64,000 nt of DNA, taken from positions 116,383 to 180,382 of the forward strand of contig CAYVBJ010000001.1 of NCBI GenBank assembly GCA_964449075.1, read 5' to 3'. Source of the stretch: CAYVBJ01 sp964449075 (GTDB lineage: Bacteria > Bacteroidota > Rhodothermia > Balneolales > Balneolaceae). Within the stretch, counting starts at the first letter, position 1, and each line of letters starts with the position of its first letter. Under the pieces are notes generated by a model that was not told the origin of the DNA, made no database searches, and worked only from the letters and a program-made list of their open reading frames with translations. The translations under genes were made by a program, and so were the position numbers. Positions 17,195 to 26,437 of the stretch are shown here, in pieces.

Positions 17195-17923
17195 ATGCTG
17201 CGACTTTTAATAATGCCAGTTTTATATCTGCTATTGATCTCAGGATGCGGAACAGATACAGACAATACGTTTACTCAGCGACTTACATTTGATTTTGTTG
17301 AAAGTTCACAAGGCTGGAGAGGCGAGTTTGCAGACTTGCCTCCCGGTGACAACGAAAATTTTGAATTGGGAGTAGATTTCCTTCCTCTTCCTGAATCACT
17401 TGATACAACTCAAAATGCCCTTTTTATTTCAGGTGTAAATTTAAGTGATGATCTTTTTATGTATTTTAAACAACAGTTTAGAGGTTTGTCACCCGGACAA
17501 GAGGTAAAAATTCGCTACCAGATAAGAATCGCAACAAATGTTCCTCAAAATTGCATAGGTGCAGGAGGCGCTCCCGGCGAATCTGTGTTTCTGAAAGCCG
17601 GAACCTCCGTAATTGAACCAAAACCGGTGTTAGAAATGGAGGGAGATCGAGAGATACTCCGCTTACCTGTGGATAAAGGAAACCAGTCGATGGGCGGAGA
17701 AGATGCGATAGTGCTTGGAAACATAGCAAACTCCAATGACTGTTCAGACGAAAATGCTGAAGAGTGGGAGCTAAAGGATCTGGAATTGGCTGAAGAAGAT
17801 GCGATTCAGATTACCGCAGATGAAAATGGCCGTATTTGGTTTTTTTTCGGAACAGATTCAGGATTTGAAGGAAGAACGTCACTATATTATTCAAGAGTTA
17901 ATGTGTTCGTAGAGTCCATTTAG
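17195..17923 (+). CDS. Hypothetical lipoprotein
   Basis: No family was recognised. The N-terminus MLRLLIMPVLYLLLISGCGT is a lipoprotein signal with lipobox LISGC; the mature part of about 225 residues is acidic and strand-rich. The segment WFFFGTDSGFEGRTSLYYSRV resembles the last strands of a jelly-roll or carbohydrate-binding-like fold, but that is only an impression. A second ATG at 17213 is an alternative start. It lies between bioB and the end of bioA in the opposite orientation to the latter. Confidence 0.75.
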   Translation: MLRLLIMPVLYLLLISGCGTDTDNTFTQRLTFDFVESSQGWRGEFADLPPGDNENFELGVDFLPLPESLDTTQNALFISGVNLSDDLFMYFKQQFRGLSPGQEVKIRYQIRIATNVPQNCIGAGGAPGESVFLKAGTSVIEPKPVLEMEGDREILRLPVDKGNQSMGGEDAIVLGNIANSNDCSDENAEEWELKDLELAEEDAIQITADENGRIWFFFGTDSGFEGRTSLYYSRVNVFVESI

Positions 17924-17974
17924 TTTCACCTTTCCTTCATTCTATGCTTTCAAATAATTTTAATATTACGGATA

Positions 17975-19267
17975 TCAGGCAAGCTCTTTGAATTGTGTTT
18001 CCAGCAGTTTCCCAAGTTTTTCATAAACCATTTTTAGTTCTTCGTCTGTAATACAATACGGGGGCATTAGATATACAACATCTCCGAGCGGACGGACCAG
18101 GATTCCATATTTAATACACTCTTTCTTAACGGCATTTCCGATTTTGTTAAAATACCCGCTTTCAGATTTATTCTTGATCGTAAAAGCTGCTATAGTGCCT
18201 GTTACTCTGATTTTATCTATCCGGTCCATTGTAGCCAGTGACAACATCAATGATTCATGTTTTTGCTGCATTGTCTCGAACCTCTCACGGTTCTGAATCA
18301 AAAGTTCCATCGACGCCAGAGCAGCTGCACAACCGATTGGATTAGCCGTATAACTGTGGCCGTGCCAGAATGTTTTCAAAGGATCTTCGGAATAGAAGGT
18401 TTCATAAACTCTGTCGCTGCATACAGTTGCTGCAAAGGGTAGAAATCCACCGGTAATTCCCTTTGAGAGGCATATGATATCGGGTTCTGTGTTTGACCTT
18501 GTTGATGCAAATAAATCACCTGTTCTGCCAAAACCTGTCATAACTTCGTCATAAATCAAAAGGGCAGGAAACTTTCTGCTTACTTTCTTTAGTTTTTGCA
18601 GAAATTCAGGACGGCACATTCGCATGCCACCTGCACCCTGAACAAGAGGTTCTATAATTATACCTGCATAATCCCCGGGATTTCTCAACATTTTGGTTTC
18701 CAGAAGCTCAATAACATAATTTTCCCTGTCGTTTGCAGTTTTACTTCCCATCCATGTTTCAGGATATGGTACATACTCCACATCAAACAGAAGATTACTG
18801 AACACGTGTGAAAACACAGATCGTGATCCCACAGACATCGCACCAAATGTGTCTCCGTGATAGGATCCTTCAAATGCAATAAACTTTTTCCTTTTCTGTC
18901 CCCTGTTTTCCCAGTATTGCCATGCAATTTTCAGAGCCACTTCTACTGCCGTTGAGCCATTATCGGAGTAAAAAACTTTATTGAGTGAACCGGGCAATTT
19001 TTGAGTTAATTTTTCTGCGAGCTGTTCAGCCGGCTCATGTGTAAAATTGGCAAAGATAACATGCTCAAGTGTTTCTGCCTGTTTTTTTATTGCTTCAACA
19101 ATAACAGGATGCGAATGGCCATGCAGATTTACCCACCAGCTCGAAATGCAGTCAACAACTCTCTGTCCGTCTTCAAGTTCAAGCCATATGCCTTTGCCCG
19201 ACATGACTTTCAGTGGCTGCAGACTGTCTTTTAGTATTGTAAAGGGGTGCCAGACATTTGGATGCAT
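17975..19267 (-). CDS. bioA: Adenosylmethionine-8-amino-7-oxononanoate aminotransferase
   Basis: A 430-residue PLP class III aminotransferase converting KAPA to DAPA. WHPFT at residues 6-10, SWWVNLHGHSHP, the glycine-rich SDNGSTAVEVALK, DEVMTGFGRTG (the PLP-binding Asp) and the Schiff-base Lys in LSKGITGGFLPF are all present. It begins one base after the bioD stop, so the two are translationally coupled. It is the last gene of the bio operon. Confidence 0.97.
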   Translation of the reverse strand: MHPNVWHPFTILKDSLQPLKVMSGKGIWLELEDGQRVVDCISSWWVNLHGHSHPVIVEAIKKQAETLEHVIFANFTHEPAEQLAEKLTQKLPGSLNKVFYSDNGSTAVEVALKIAWQYWENRGQKRKKFIAFEGSYHGDTFGAMSVGSRSVFSHVFSNLLFDVEYVPYPETWMGSKTANDRENYVIELLETKMLRNPGDYAGIIIEPLVQGAGGMRMCRPEFLQKLKKVSRKFPALLIYDEVMTGFGRTGDLFASTRSNTEPDIICLSKGITGGFLPFAATVCSDRVYETFYSEDPLKTFWHGHSYTANPIGCAAALASMELLIQNRERFETMQQKHESLMLSLATMDRIDKIRVTGTIAAFTIKNKSESGYFNKIGNAVKKECIKYGILVRPLGDVVYLMPPYCITDEELKMVYEKLGKLLETQFKELA

Positions 19268-19888
19268 TTAACTGAAAATGTGATTAAAAGCTGACAAAAG
19301 TTCAGCCGGGTTTAAATTTTTCAATGGCGGAAGCTGGTAAATATTTTCAACTTTTCCATACGACCTGATAGTTTCTTCGTTCGAAGTATGAAATTCACCA
19401 TTCATAACAATTCCAAATATTGGAATACCGTAGCTGCGAAGAGCCATCAGGCTTAAAAGAGTGTGATTTAAAGTACCAAGACCCGATTTAGCAACCAAAA
19501 GTACAGGTATATCCAGCATTTTAATGATATCAATTATTGTTTCCGATTCATTTATAGGTACAATTAGTCCGCCAGCCCCTTCTATAATCAGGTGAGATTG
19601 TGTAAAAGAAGGCACCTTTATATTCTTTGAATCGATTATTACTCCATCAATCTCGGCAGAAGCGTGAGGACTCATGGGAGTATTTAATTTATAACTTTCA
19701 GGATAAAAATAAGTGTTATTCAAACCTGTTAGTTGCTGTACATATTCTGTGTCGGTTTGGGGGTTGATACCAGCCTGAACAGGTTTCCAATAACCTGCAT
19801 TCAGCCCTTTTACCAAAATTGAAGAGACAATGGTTTTCCCAATATCGGTGTCGGTACCTGTTACAAACAATTTTTTGGGTATATACAT
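19268..19888 (-). CDS. bioD: Dethiobiotin synthetase
   Basis: A 206-residue ATP-dependent carboxylase that closes the ureido ring of dethiobiotin. The P-loop GTDTDIGKTI is at about residues 11-20, WKPVQAG follows, and the EGAGGLIVPI loop lies at mid-length. ATG 19888 starts 16 bases after the bioC stop. Confidence 0.95.
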   Translation of the reverse strand: MYIPKKLFVTGTDTDIGKTIVSSILVKGLNAGYWKPVQAGINPQTDTEYVQQLTGLNNTYFYPESYKLNTPMSPHASAEIDGVIIDSKNIKVPSFTQSHLIIEGAGGLIVPINESETIIDIIKMLDIPVLLVAKSGLGTLNHTLLSLMALRSYGIPIFGIVMNGEFHTSNEETIRSYGKVENIYQLPPLKNLNPAELLSAFNHIFS

Positions 19889-19903
19889 AATAGAAAGTAG
19901 TAT

Positions 19904-20695
19904 TCAGTTTTTTTTAATTGCAATAAAAACAAGATAATACGTAATCGTGATCTCATTTTCAGTTTTACGATCCCAATATTCAACCAGTTTTTTAAAATCA
20001 CTTGCCGATAGTGATTTATCATTCATTGAAGTTGTAACCCCAATTTTTTTCAGGTGGCGAAAGAAATGAAAAGCTGACTGATAACTTTCTGTATAACTGT
20101 CTTCATAAAAATCAATCTGGTTTTGCCCCATGGATAATTTGATTACGATTTCGTTTACATCCGGCAATGTATTTGCGGTAAAGGGTAATCCAAGCTCAAC
20201 ACAGTGATTTCTCCATTCCGGAAATGATTCACTTCCGGGGAAAGCCATCAGCAATAAACCTCCGGGTACCAACATCTCAGTAAGTCTCTGCAGCGTGGAG
20301 GCCGGATCACGAAACCATTGTGCCACAAAATTACCGGCTATGCATGCATAAGAGTTATTGTCCGGGCCGATATTTTCTGCGTCTTTAACCTCAAATTTTA
20401 CATGTTTATAATTTCCGACATTTTCTTTACATAGAGAAATCATCTTTTCAGATAAATCTGTAATAATCAACTCCCGGTCAGGAAATATCTTTACCAGGTG
20501 TTCAGAAAAAAAACCTGTGCCGCTGCCTATTTCTAAAACTCTGCCTGCCGGAATCGTGTATTTCCAGGGACGGACAGACCGGGCAAGTCTGGCCGCAGTT
20601 CTCTTTTGTAACTCTGCATTCTTGTGATAGAAAACAGATGCTTCTGAGAATGCTTTTTTAATTTTGACTTTTCTGATGTTTTTCAACGTGTACAA
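19904..20695 (-). CDS. bioC: Malonyl-ACP O-methyltransferase
   Basis: A 263-residue class I SAM methyltransferase that methylates malonyl-ACP to begin pimelate synthesis on the fatty-acid machinery. The SAM-binding motif VLEIGSGTGFFSEHL is at about residues 49-63, with ITDLSEKMI following, and the N-terminal helix KKAFSEASVFYHKNAELQ fits BioC. The start is non-ATG: TTG at 20695, directly after the upstream TAG stop, or TTG at 20686. Confidence 0.92.
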   Translation of the reverse strand: MYTLKNIRKVKIKKAFSEASVFYHKNAELQKRTAARLARSVRPWKYTIPAGRVLEIGSGTGFFSEHLVKIFPDRELIITDLSEKMISLCKENVGNYKHVKFEVKDAENIGPDNNSYACIAGNFVAQWFRDPASTLQRLTEMLVPGGLLLMAFPGSESFPEWRNHCVELGLPFTANTLPDVNEIVIKLSMGQNQIDFYEDSYTESYQSAFHFFRHLKKIGVTTSMNDKSLSASDFKKLVEYWDRKTENEITITYYLVFIAIKKN

Positions 20696-21397
20696 CTAAT
20701 TCTTAATAAAAAATTCAGGTTCAATAAATGGCTTTAAAAACATATAGCAAGCTTCTGCCTGGGTATATGGAAGAGCATGACCTGCATTTTTCAATTCAAA
20801 GTAGCGGGCGCGATATCTGAGGTTGTGATATAATTTGCGTGCTTTTTCATTCGAAACAATTTTATCACTTTCACCATGCAGGATTGTTATTTCAGGTATT
20901 TCATGTAAGATCTGTACAGACTGTGTTTCGTGCTGAATCATTGTAAGATCTGCAAGCAGTTTATCATGATCGATATCGCCTCTCAGAAACTGTTCATCAG
21001 GATTCGCAGGATAAAAAACATTTTCTAAAAATTTGTTGAGCACTTCACCCGGTTTATCCACAAACCTGGAAAGCATTTGCTGAACAAAAAAGTGTGATCT
21101 CTTTTTTTTCTTTTCACTTTCAGGATGAAAATTCAGAAATCCGCCAAATATTACAAGATGATCCGCATTTGATAAAACTTCATGCGGACACCAATGAAGA
21201 CCAAATGAATGTACAAAAAGGATCTGCTTGGATGCCGGTTTATTATCAAAACGGACTACATTTTCCGAACCGGAATATCCCCTGTCTGAAGCGTCGAAGC
21301 GGACATCTTCACTTAGCAAGTTAATCCACCTGTTCCAGAATTCAGATGATAATCCCCAGCCATGATATGCTATTACATGAGCACCCGTTTTATTCAT
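20696..21397 (-). CDS. BioH-like pimeloyl-ACP methyl ester esterase (alpha/beta hydrolase)
   Basis: A 233-residue hydrolase placed between bioF and bioC, where an enzyme removing the methyl group from pimeloyl-ACP ester is expected. HGWGLSSEFW matches the oxyanion region of BioH. The nucleophile elbow reads V-H-S-F-G, with Ser64, so the usual first Gly is Val. Asp178 (HGESDKIV) and His207 (NAGHALPYT) complete the triad. Function is inferred from context and triad; BioG, BioJ and others fill the same slot elsewhere. The end overlaps bioF start region by eight bases. Confidence 0.75.
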   Translation of the reverse strand: MNKTGAHVIAYHGWGLSSEFWNRWINLLSEDVRFDASDRGYSGSENVVRFDNKPASKQILFVHSFGLHWCPHEVLSNADHLVIFGGFLNFHPESEKKKKRSHFFVQQMLSRFVDKPGEVLNKFLENVFYPANPDEQFLRGDIDHDKLLADLTMIQHETQSVQILHEIPEITILHGESDKIVSNEKARKLYHNLRYRARYFELKNAGHALPYTQAEACYMFLKPFIEPEFFIKN

Positions 21398-22559
21398 TTT
21401 GCAAAGACTTCAGTAGATAATTAATTTCATCAGCTGTATGGCTGCTTGTTAATGCAATGCGTAACCTGCTCTCCCCTTTTGGTACAGTTGGCGGCCGGAT
21501 AGCAGATATGTATATCCCGTATCTCTTTAATTTCTCAGATAACTCTATAGCCCTGTTATCAGATCCCGTCAGAACAGGAATAATTTGCGACCGGCTTTCC
21601 AGGGTGTCGTATCCCAGTTCATTCAGTTTCCGCCTGAGTGCATCCGAATTTTTGGAAATATTGTTTCTTTCCTCAGACATTCCGGGGATCAGTTCAAATG
21701 CAGCAGATACAGATCCAATTACAGATGGCGGTAACGAAGTTGTATAAATAAATCCGCTGCAATAATTTATTAAATAATTTTTTACCGTATCACTCACCAG
21801 TGCAGCTGCGCCGAATGCACCCACTGCTTTGCCAAACGTCTCGATCAAAACATCAATCCCATCTTGATTTGCAGCTAAGCCAAGACCTTTTTCTCCGTAC
21901 AAACCGGTTGAATGTGCATCATCTACATAAAGACTGGCTCTAAACTTTTCTGCCAGTTCAACGATACCGTCAAGTGGAGCAAGATCGCCATCCATACTGA
22001 AAACCGATTCCGTTACAATCCAGATTTTACGATCGCCTTTACCCGTATACCTTGTCAATAATTTTTCAAGATGATCAAGGCTATTATGTTGGTAACGTAA
22101 ATGTTTGGCTTTGCTAAGAAGGCATCCCTGGAGAATACTGTTGTGACACTTTTTGTCTGAAAATATAACATCCCGACGATCTGTTAATGCAGGGATAATG
22201 GATACATTTGCCTGGAAACCGCTGTTAAAAATTAAGGCTTCCCTCTGGTACAAATCAGATAGCTGACTTTCAAGTTCATGATGAATTTCAAGTGAGCCTG
22301 TTACGAGCCTGGAAGCAGAAGAGGAAGTGCCGAATTTCTCGATAAAATCGATACTTCTTTTTTTAATAAAGGGATGAGAAGATAATCCCAGGTAATCGTT
22401 GCTGCAGAAGTCAAGATATATTTGATCTCCTATTTTTAATGACGCCTCACCTGGAATGCGCTTTACCTTCACAAGGTCCCTTAATCGGGATTGGGATATT
22501 CGCTCTTCCAGCTGTGAACTATACCTGTTTGAAACATCATGGAGATTCACGTAATACAC
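21390..22559 (-). CDS. bioF: 8-amino-7-oxononanoate synthase
   Basis: A PLP alpha-oxoamine synthase of about 389 residues joining pimeloyl-ACP and alanine. YLDFCSNDYLGLSSHP, GSLEIHHELE, VTESVFSMDGDLAPL, the Asp in YVDDAHSTGLYG and the Schiff-base Lys in ETFGKAVGAFG are all seen. The start is not ATG: GTG at 22559 is chosen, with GTG 22550, TTG 22565 and GTG 22598 as alternatives; all overlap the end of the DUF4837 gene (stop at 22537). Confidence 0.93.
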   Translation of the reverse strand: MYYVNLHDVSNRYSSQLEERISQSRLRDLVKVKRIPGEASLKIGDQIYLDFCSNDYLGLSSHPFIKKRSIDFIEKFGTSSSASRLVTGSLEIHHELESQLSDLYQREALIFNSGFQANVSIIPALTDRRDVIFSDKKCHNSILQGCLLSKAKHLRYQHNSLDHLEKLLTRYTGKGDRKIWIVTESVFSMDGDLAPLDGIVELAEKFRASLYVDDAHSTGLYGEKGLGLAANQDGIDVLIETFGKAVGAFGAAALVSDTVKNYLINYCSGFIYTTSLPPSVIGSVSAAFELIPGMSEERNNISKNSDALRRKLNELGYDTLESRSQIIPVLTGSDNRAIELSEKLKRYGIYISAIRPPTVPKGESRLRIALTSSHTADEINYLLKSLQNE

Positions 22560-23646
22560 CGGCAACTTTGTCTGAATTATCAGTCCACGTTGAATCACTC
22601 TGAAAGGTTCTGCCCATTGCCCTGAACTGCATTACAAATCTTCGCTTGTTGACACTTGGAGCAAACTGGCCATACTCAATCATAAATAAGCGACTTGTTT
22701 CCGGATCGTAATAAGTGAAATTCACAAAAGGACCACCCATAAAATCATTAGTCATACGCCATGTTCCCAGTGTTTCATAGCCAATAAGCCTGCTGTCCAG
22801 ATCCATCTTTTTTGTATTTACCGGCCGGCGATACTCTGTAGTAACGTAAGAGTCTTCACGCTGTCCCTGTACGTAGATTTCCATCAGGGAATCACGTGTT
22901 GTATTGATCCATTCCTGATCAATAAAATCAGGACTTTGTACATCATCCTGCCACCAGGCCCACATCCAGCGGTCATTCTCGCTCAACACCCGCCTGAAGC
23001 TTACCACATTGGTTGTATCCACTGTCCAGACATAATCATGCTGCATTCTCACTTTCCATCCAAACCTGTTCCATAATGAATCTGACAGTGCCACCTGTTC
23101 CCCTCTTCGATAAACCTCCTCTTTTCTTCTTTCAAATTCGCGATCCAGCAAATTATCTACAAGCGGTTCAACTGAAGATTGAATTTTGGATGCAAGCGCC
23201 GAGTCGCTTGTCGAAGTCATGATCAAAGCCCACTGGTCACGTACCCATCTGTCTTCAACCGGGAATGCGAAACTTTGTCCTTCACGTACACGGTCTTCAA
23301 CTTCTTCACTTAAAATAGCACGAACAAAAGAGGCTGTATTAGATTCACCATCAATAGGAGCAGCAAAAATAACATTTTTTCTCTCTTTCAGAGACTCAAG
23401 CTGTTCATTTGTTCTGAAATCTTTAAATACAAGCTTGTATAATGGTTCATACGTAGGAAGTGTTTCGATGGGGGCACCAAAACTGTTTTTGATCGCCTCT
23501 GCCGTTTGGCTTTCCCATCTTGAAGAGTCCATTACCACCACGATTTCATCAACACTGCCAAAGGATTTAGGGCGATAATCTCCTTCACAATTCACTCCCG
23601 ATAAAATGATGATAACAGCTGCAACTGTATAAAATATTTTAGTCAT
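22537..23646 (-). CDS. DUF4837 family lipoprotein
   Basis: A 369-residue lipoprotein: signal with lipobox LSGVNC (Cys at about residue 20), followed by PKSFGSVDEIVVVMDSS, which I recognise as the start of DUF4837, a Bacteroidota family of unknown function. It overlaps the non-ATG bioF start, so it is the first gene of the bio operon. A direct part in biotin synthesis is not shown by the sequence. Confidence 0.8.
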   Translation of the reverse strand: MTKIFYTVAAVIIILSGVNCEGDYRPKSFGSVDEIVVVMDSSRWESQTAEAIKNSFGAPIETLPTYEPLYKLVFKDFRTNEQLESLKERKNVIFAAPIDGESNTASFVRAILSEEVEDRVREGQSFAFPVEDRWVRDQWALIMTSTSDSALASKIQSSVEPLVDNLLDREFERRKEEVYRRGEQVALSDSLWNRFGWKVRMQHDYVWTVDTTNVVSFRRVLSENDRWMWAWWQDDVQSPDFIDQEWINTTRDSLMEIYVQGQREDSYVTTEYRRPVNTKKMDLDSRLIGYETLGTWRMTNDFMGGPFVNFTYYDPETSRLFMIEYGQFAPSVNKRRFVMQFRAMGRTFQSDSTWTDNSDKVAGVLRESP

Positions 23647-23731
23647 TGTAATTCAGTTATGTTACGTATTTGTTTGCCGACTCTGTATTAACGTTAAAAA
23701 GAAGTTTGAATGATTTAAAAAATCACATTCT

Positions 23732-24547
23732 TTAAATATTTCCAAATTTCAATTCATGTACAAAATCAAACAGGTCTTTTTTCCACCCGCTATCAGGATA
23801 TTTACTTTTGATTTGCTCAACAAGTGCACTGCCAACAATAAAACCATCAGCATGCTCTGCAATTTTCAGCGCATCATGATGATTCTTAATTCCAAAACCC
23901 ACTAATTTTGGATTTCGCTGTACATTTTTATTGACTCTGCTAATAAATTTTTGGACAGATCTGGCCACTTCATTACCATCTCGTGTACCCGTTACGCCTG
24001 TAACTGATACACAATAAACGAATCCCTCTGAAACTTCATCGATTTTTATCATCCTTCTGTCATTCGTGTTTGGTGCTACCAAAAAAATCAGGTTTAGCTC
24101 GTTTTTAGATGCTTCTTTATGAATCAAGCCGGATTCTTCGACAGGGAGATCAGGAATAATCAATCCATCTGCCCCGGCATTTGCGGCATCCTTACAGAAT
24201 TTTACGATATCATACCTGAGAACAGGATTCACATATCCCATCAAGATAATCGGGATTTGAGACTTTTCACGGACCTCTCTTACGATATTAAATATTTTTT
24301 CCATCGTAATCCCGTTTCGAATGGCAACTTCACTTGAGTATTGAATTGTGGGTCCATCTGCTAACGGATCACTAAAGGGCATGCCTAATTCAATCATATC
24401 GGCCCCGTTTTTTTCTAAACCCAATATCAATTCTGCTGTTGAATCAGGTTCGGGATATCCCGCTGTCAGAAACAGTGACATGATTTTATCGTGCTTCTTT
24501 CTCTTTTCAAAAACAGTTGCAATTCTGTTGGAAACTTGAGTGGTCAT
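23732..24547 (-). CDS. trpA: Tryptophan synthase alpha subunit
   Basis: A 271-residue TIM-barrel enzyme that cleaves indole-3-glycerol phosphate to indole. ELGMPFSDPLADGPTIQ (catalytic Glu at about residue 53), the loop near LPVEES and the phosphate-binding GFGIKN and IVGSALV are seen. It overlaps the trpB stop by four bases (ATGA), so the two subunits are coupled. Last gene of the trp operon. Confidence 0.97.
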   Translation of the reverse strand: MTTQVSNRIATVFEKRKKHDKIMSLFLTAGYPEPDSTAELILGLEKNGADMIELGMPFSDPLADGPTIQYSSEVAIRNGITMEKIFNIVREVREKSQIPIILMGYVNPVLRYDIVKFCKDAANAGADGLIIPDLPVEESGLIHKEASKNELNLIFLVAPNTNDRRMIKIDEVSEGFVYCVSVTGVTGTRDGNEVARSVQKFISRVNKNVQRNPKLVGFGIKNHHDALKIAEHADGFIVGSALVEQIKSKYPDSGWKKDLFDFVHELKFGNI

Positions 24548-25728
24548 ATATATTCAGATATTGTTTTCATGTCTTTATCACCTCTTCCCGAACAGTTCAA
24601 TACTACGATTTCATCCTTCCTGGTAAGCGGCATAAGTGTTTTAAGGTATGCAACTGCGTGAGCGGTTTCAATTGCGGGTATGATGCCCTCTTTCAGTGAT
24701 AAAAGCTTCACTGCGTCCATTGCATCACGATCAGTGACCCCATAATAGTGAACTCTTTTAAGGTCAAACAGGTACGAGTGTTCGGGCCCGATACCGGGAT
24801 AATCCAAACCGGCGCTTATGGAATGTGCCAGCTGAATCTGTCCTTCCGAACTTTGTAAAAGGTAGCTCAGTGAGCCGTGGAGTACTCCGGGCGACCCTTT
24901 GGTCAGTGTAGCAGCAGTCTGGTCCGTATCGACGCCTAAACCAGCGGCTTCTATACCAATCATTTTTACATTTTCGTTATCCAGGAAGGGATAGAAAAAG
25001 CCTATGGCATTAGAGCCGCCTCCTACACAGGCTACCATATAATCCGGCCCCCGGCCCTCTTTATGCCTGAGCTGTTCACCGGTTTCATTTCCGATTACAC
25101 AGTGAAAATCGCGCACCATCATTGGATATGGATGCGGACCAACTACAGAGCCAATTATATAAAATGTATTTTCTACATTTGTTACCCAATCACGAATAGC
25201 TTCATTGGTTGCATCTTTCAGTGTTTTTGATCCGCTGTTTACCGAACGGACTTCGGTACCAAGTAATCTCATCCGGTCCACATTCAGCTTTTGTCTTTCC
25301 ATGTCTTCCTCTCCCATGTAGACAATACAATCGAGCCCGAATTTGGCACATGCTGTGGCAGTGGCAACTCCATGCTGGCCGGCTCCTGTTTCAGCGATAA
25401 TCCGGGTTTTACCCATCTTTCTTGCAAGCAATACCTGGCCAATGGCATTGTTGATCTTGTGAGCACCCGTATGACACAGATCTTCCCTTTTCAGGTAGAT
25501 TTTAGCCTTTCCATAGTGTTCAGTTAGCCTGTTGGCCAGTGTCAGTTTGGTAGGCCGTCCTACATATTCATTCAGCAGATCATGAAACTCGGCTTTAAAA
25601 ACAGGATCTTTTTTTAAATCGGTATAAGCATGTTCCAGTTCTTCGAGGGCAGGAATAAGAATTTCAGGGACAAATTTACCGCCATAATTGCCATAATAAC
25701 CTGTTCGGGTCGGTGCAGTGTATTTCAT
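24544..25728 (-). CDS. trpB: Tryptophan synthase beta subunit
   Basis: A 394-residue PLP enzyme that joins indole and serine. The Schiff-base Lys lies in CHTGAHKINNAIGQ at about residue 92, AETGAGQHG and the PLP-phosphate loop CVGGGSNAIG follow, and the monovalent-cation/Ser end has LNCSGRGDKD. N-terminal YYGNYGGKFVPEIL is the TrpB1 type. Length is normal. Confidence 0.98.
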   Translation of the reverse strand: MKYTAPTRTGYYGNYGGKFVPEILIPALEELEHAYTDLKKDPVFKAEFHDLLNEYVGRPTKLTLANRLTEHYGKAKIYLKREDLCHTGAHKINNAIGQVLLARKMGKTRIIAETGAGQHGVATATACAKFGLDCIVYMGEEDMERQKLNVDRMRLLGTEVRSVNSGSKTLKDATNEAIRDWVTNVENTFYIIGSVVGPHPYPMMVRDFHCVIGNETGEQLRHKEGRGPDYMVACVGGGSNAIGFFYPFLDNENVKMIGIEAAGLGVDTDQTAATLTKGSPGVLHGSLSYLLQSSEGQIQLAHSISAGLDYPGIGPEHSYLFDLKRVHYYGVTDRDAMDAVKLLSLKEGIIPAIETAHAVAYLKTLMPLTRKDEIVVLNCSGRGDKDMKTISEYI

Positions 25729-25761
25729 AATTTCATTTCGATTTAACTTTAAAATTTTGCT

Positions 25762-26436
25762 TCACAATTCACCCATTTCCTGAAGAGTCCATATATCACG
25801 CATTTCATCAAAGAATGATTCCAATTTATCGAAATCTTTTATTCCGGGTACCTTTTCCACTCCGCTTGAGAGATCAACCGCATAGGGATTGGTTTTGATG
25901 ATGCCAGCCCTGACATTCTCAGGATTCAATCCGCCAGATAAAAAGACAGGTTTGTCATGATTTAAATTTTCCAGGGCATTCCAGTCAAAGTTCTCACCGG
26001 TTCCTCCCCATTGTGTTTTTGAACCGGTATCAAAAAGCAGGTAGTCAACAATCTCCAGGTATGGTTCAACACGAGACATCAAATTCTGTCCATTTCCTTC
26101 TTTTGCCACATGAAAAACTTTTATGACAGGTTTATCAACCAGCGCACAATATTCTGCTGATTCGCTTCCGTGGAGCTGAACAATGTCAATACCGGTTTGC
26201 CCGGCAATGCGGTTTACATCATCAAGATCCCGGTTTACAAAAACACCCACGGTTTTGGGTCCTTCAATCCAGTTGATTATCGCTCCTGCCTTGGCCGGTT
26301 CAATATATCTCGGGCTTTTTTCATAAAATACAAAACCAAGAAAATCAGCCAGCGCACCAGCTGCGAATCGCGCATCTTCAAGATTTGTGATACCGCATAT
26401 TTTTACTTTTGTTCTTTGTTCCTGATCAGCAAACAT
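25762..26436 (-). CDS. trpF: Phosphoribosylanthranilate isomerase
   Basis: A 224-residue TIM-barrel isomerase. KICGITNLEDA carries the catalytic Cys near residue 14; VQLHGSESAEYC, the Asp in LLFDTGSKTQWGGTG, and LSGGLNPENV and VDLSSGVEKVPGIKD are typical. It starts two bases after the trpC stop. TrpF and TrpC are separate here, unlike the fused E. coli protein. Confidence 0.96.
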   Translation of the reverse strand: MFADQEQRTKVKICGITNLEDARFAAGALADFLGFVFYEKSPRYIEPAKAGAIINWIEGPKTVGVFVNRDLDDVNRIAGQTGIDIVQLHGSESAEYCALVDKPVIKVFHVAKEGNGQNLMSRVEPYLEIVDYLLFDTGSKTQWGGTGENFDWNALENLNHDKPVFLSGGLNPENVRAGIIKTNPYAVDLSSGVEKVPGIKDFDKLESFFDEMRDIWTLQEMGEL

Positions 26437-26437
26437 C

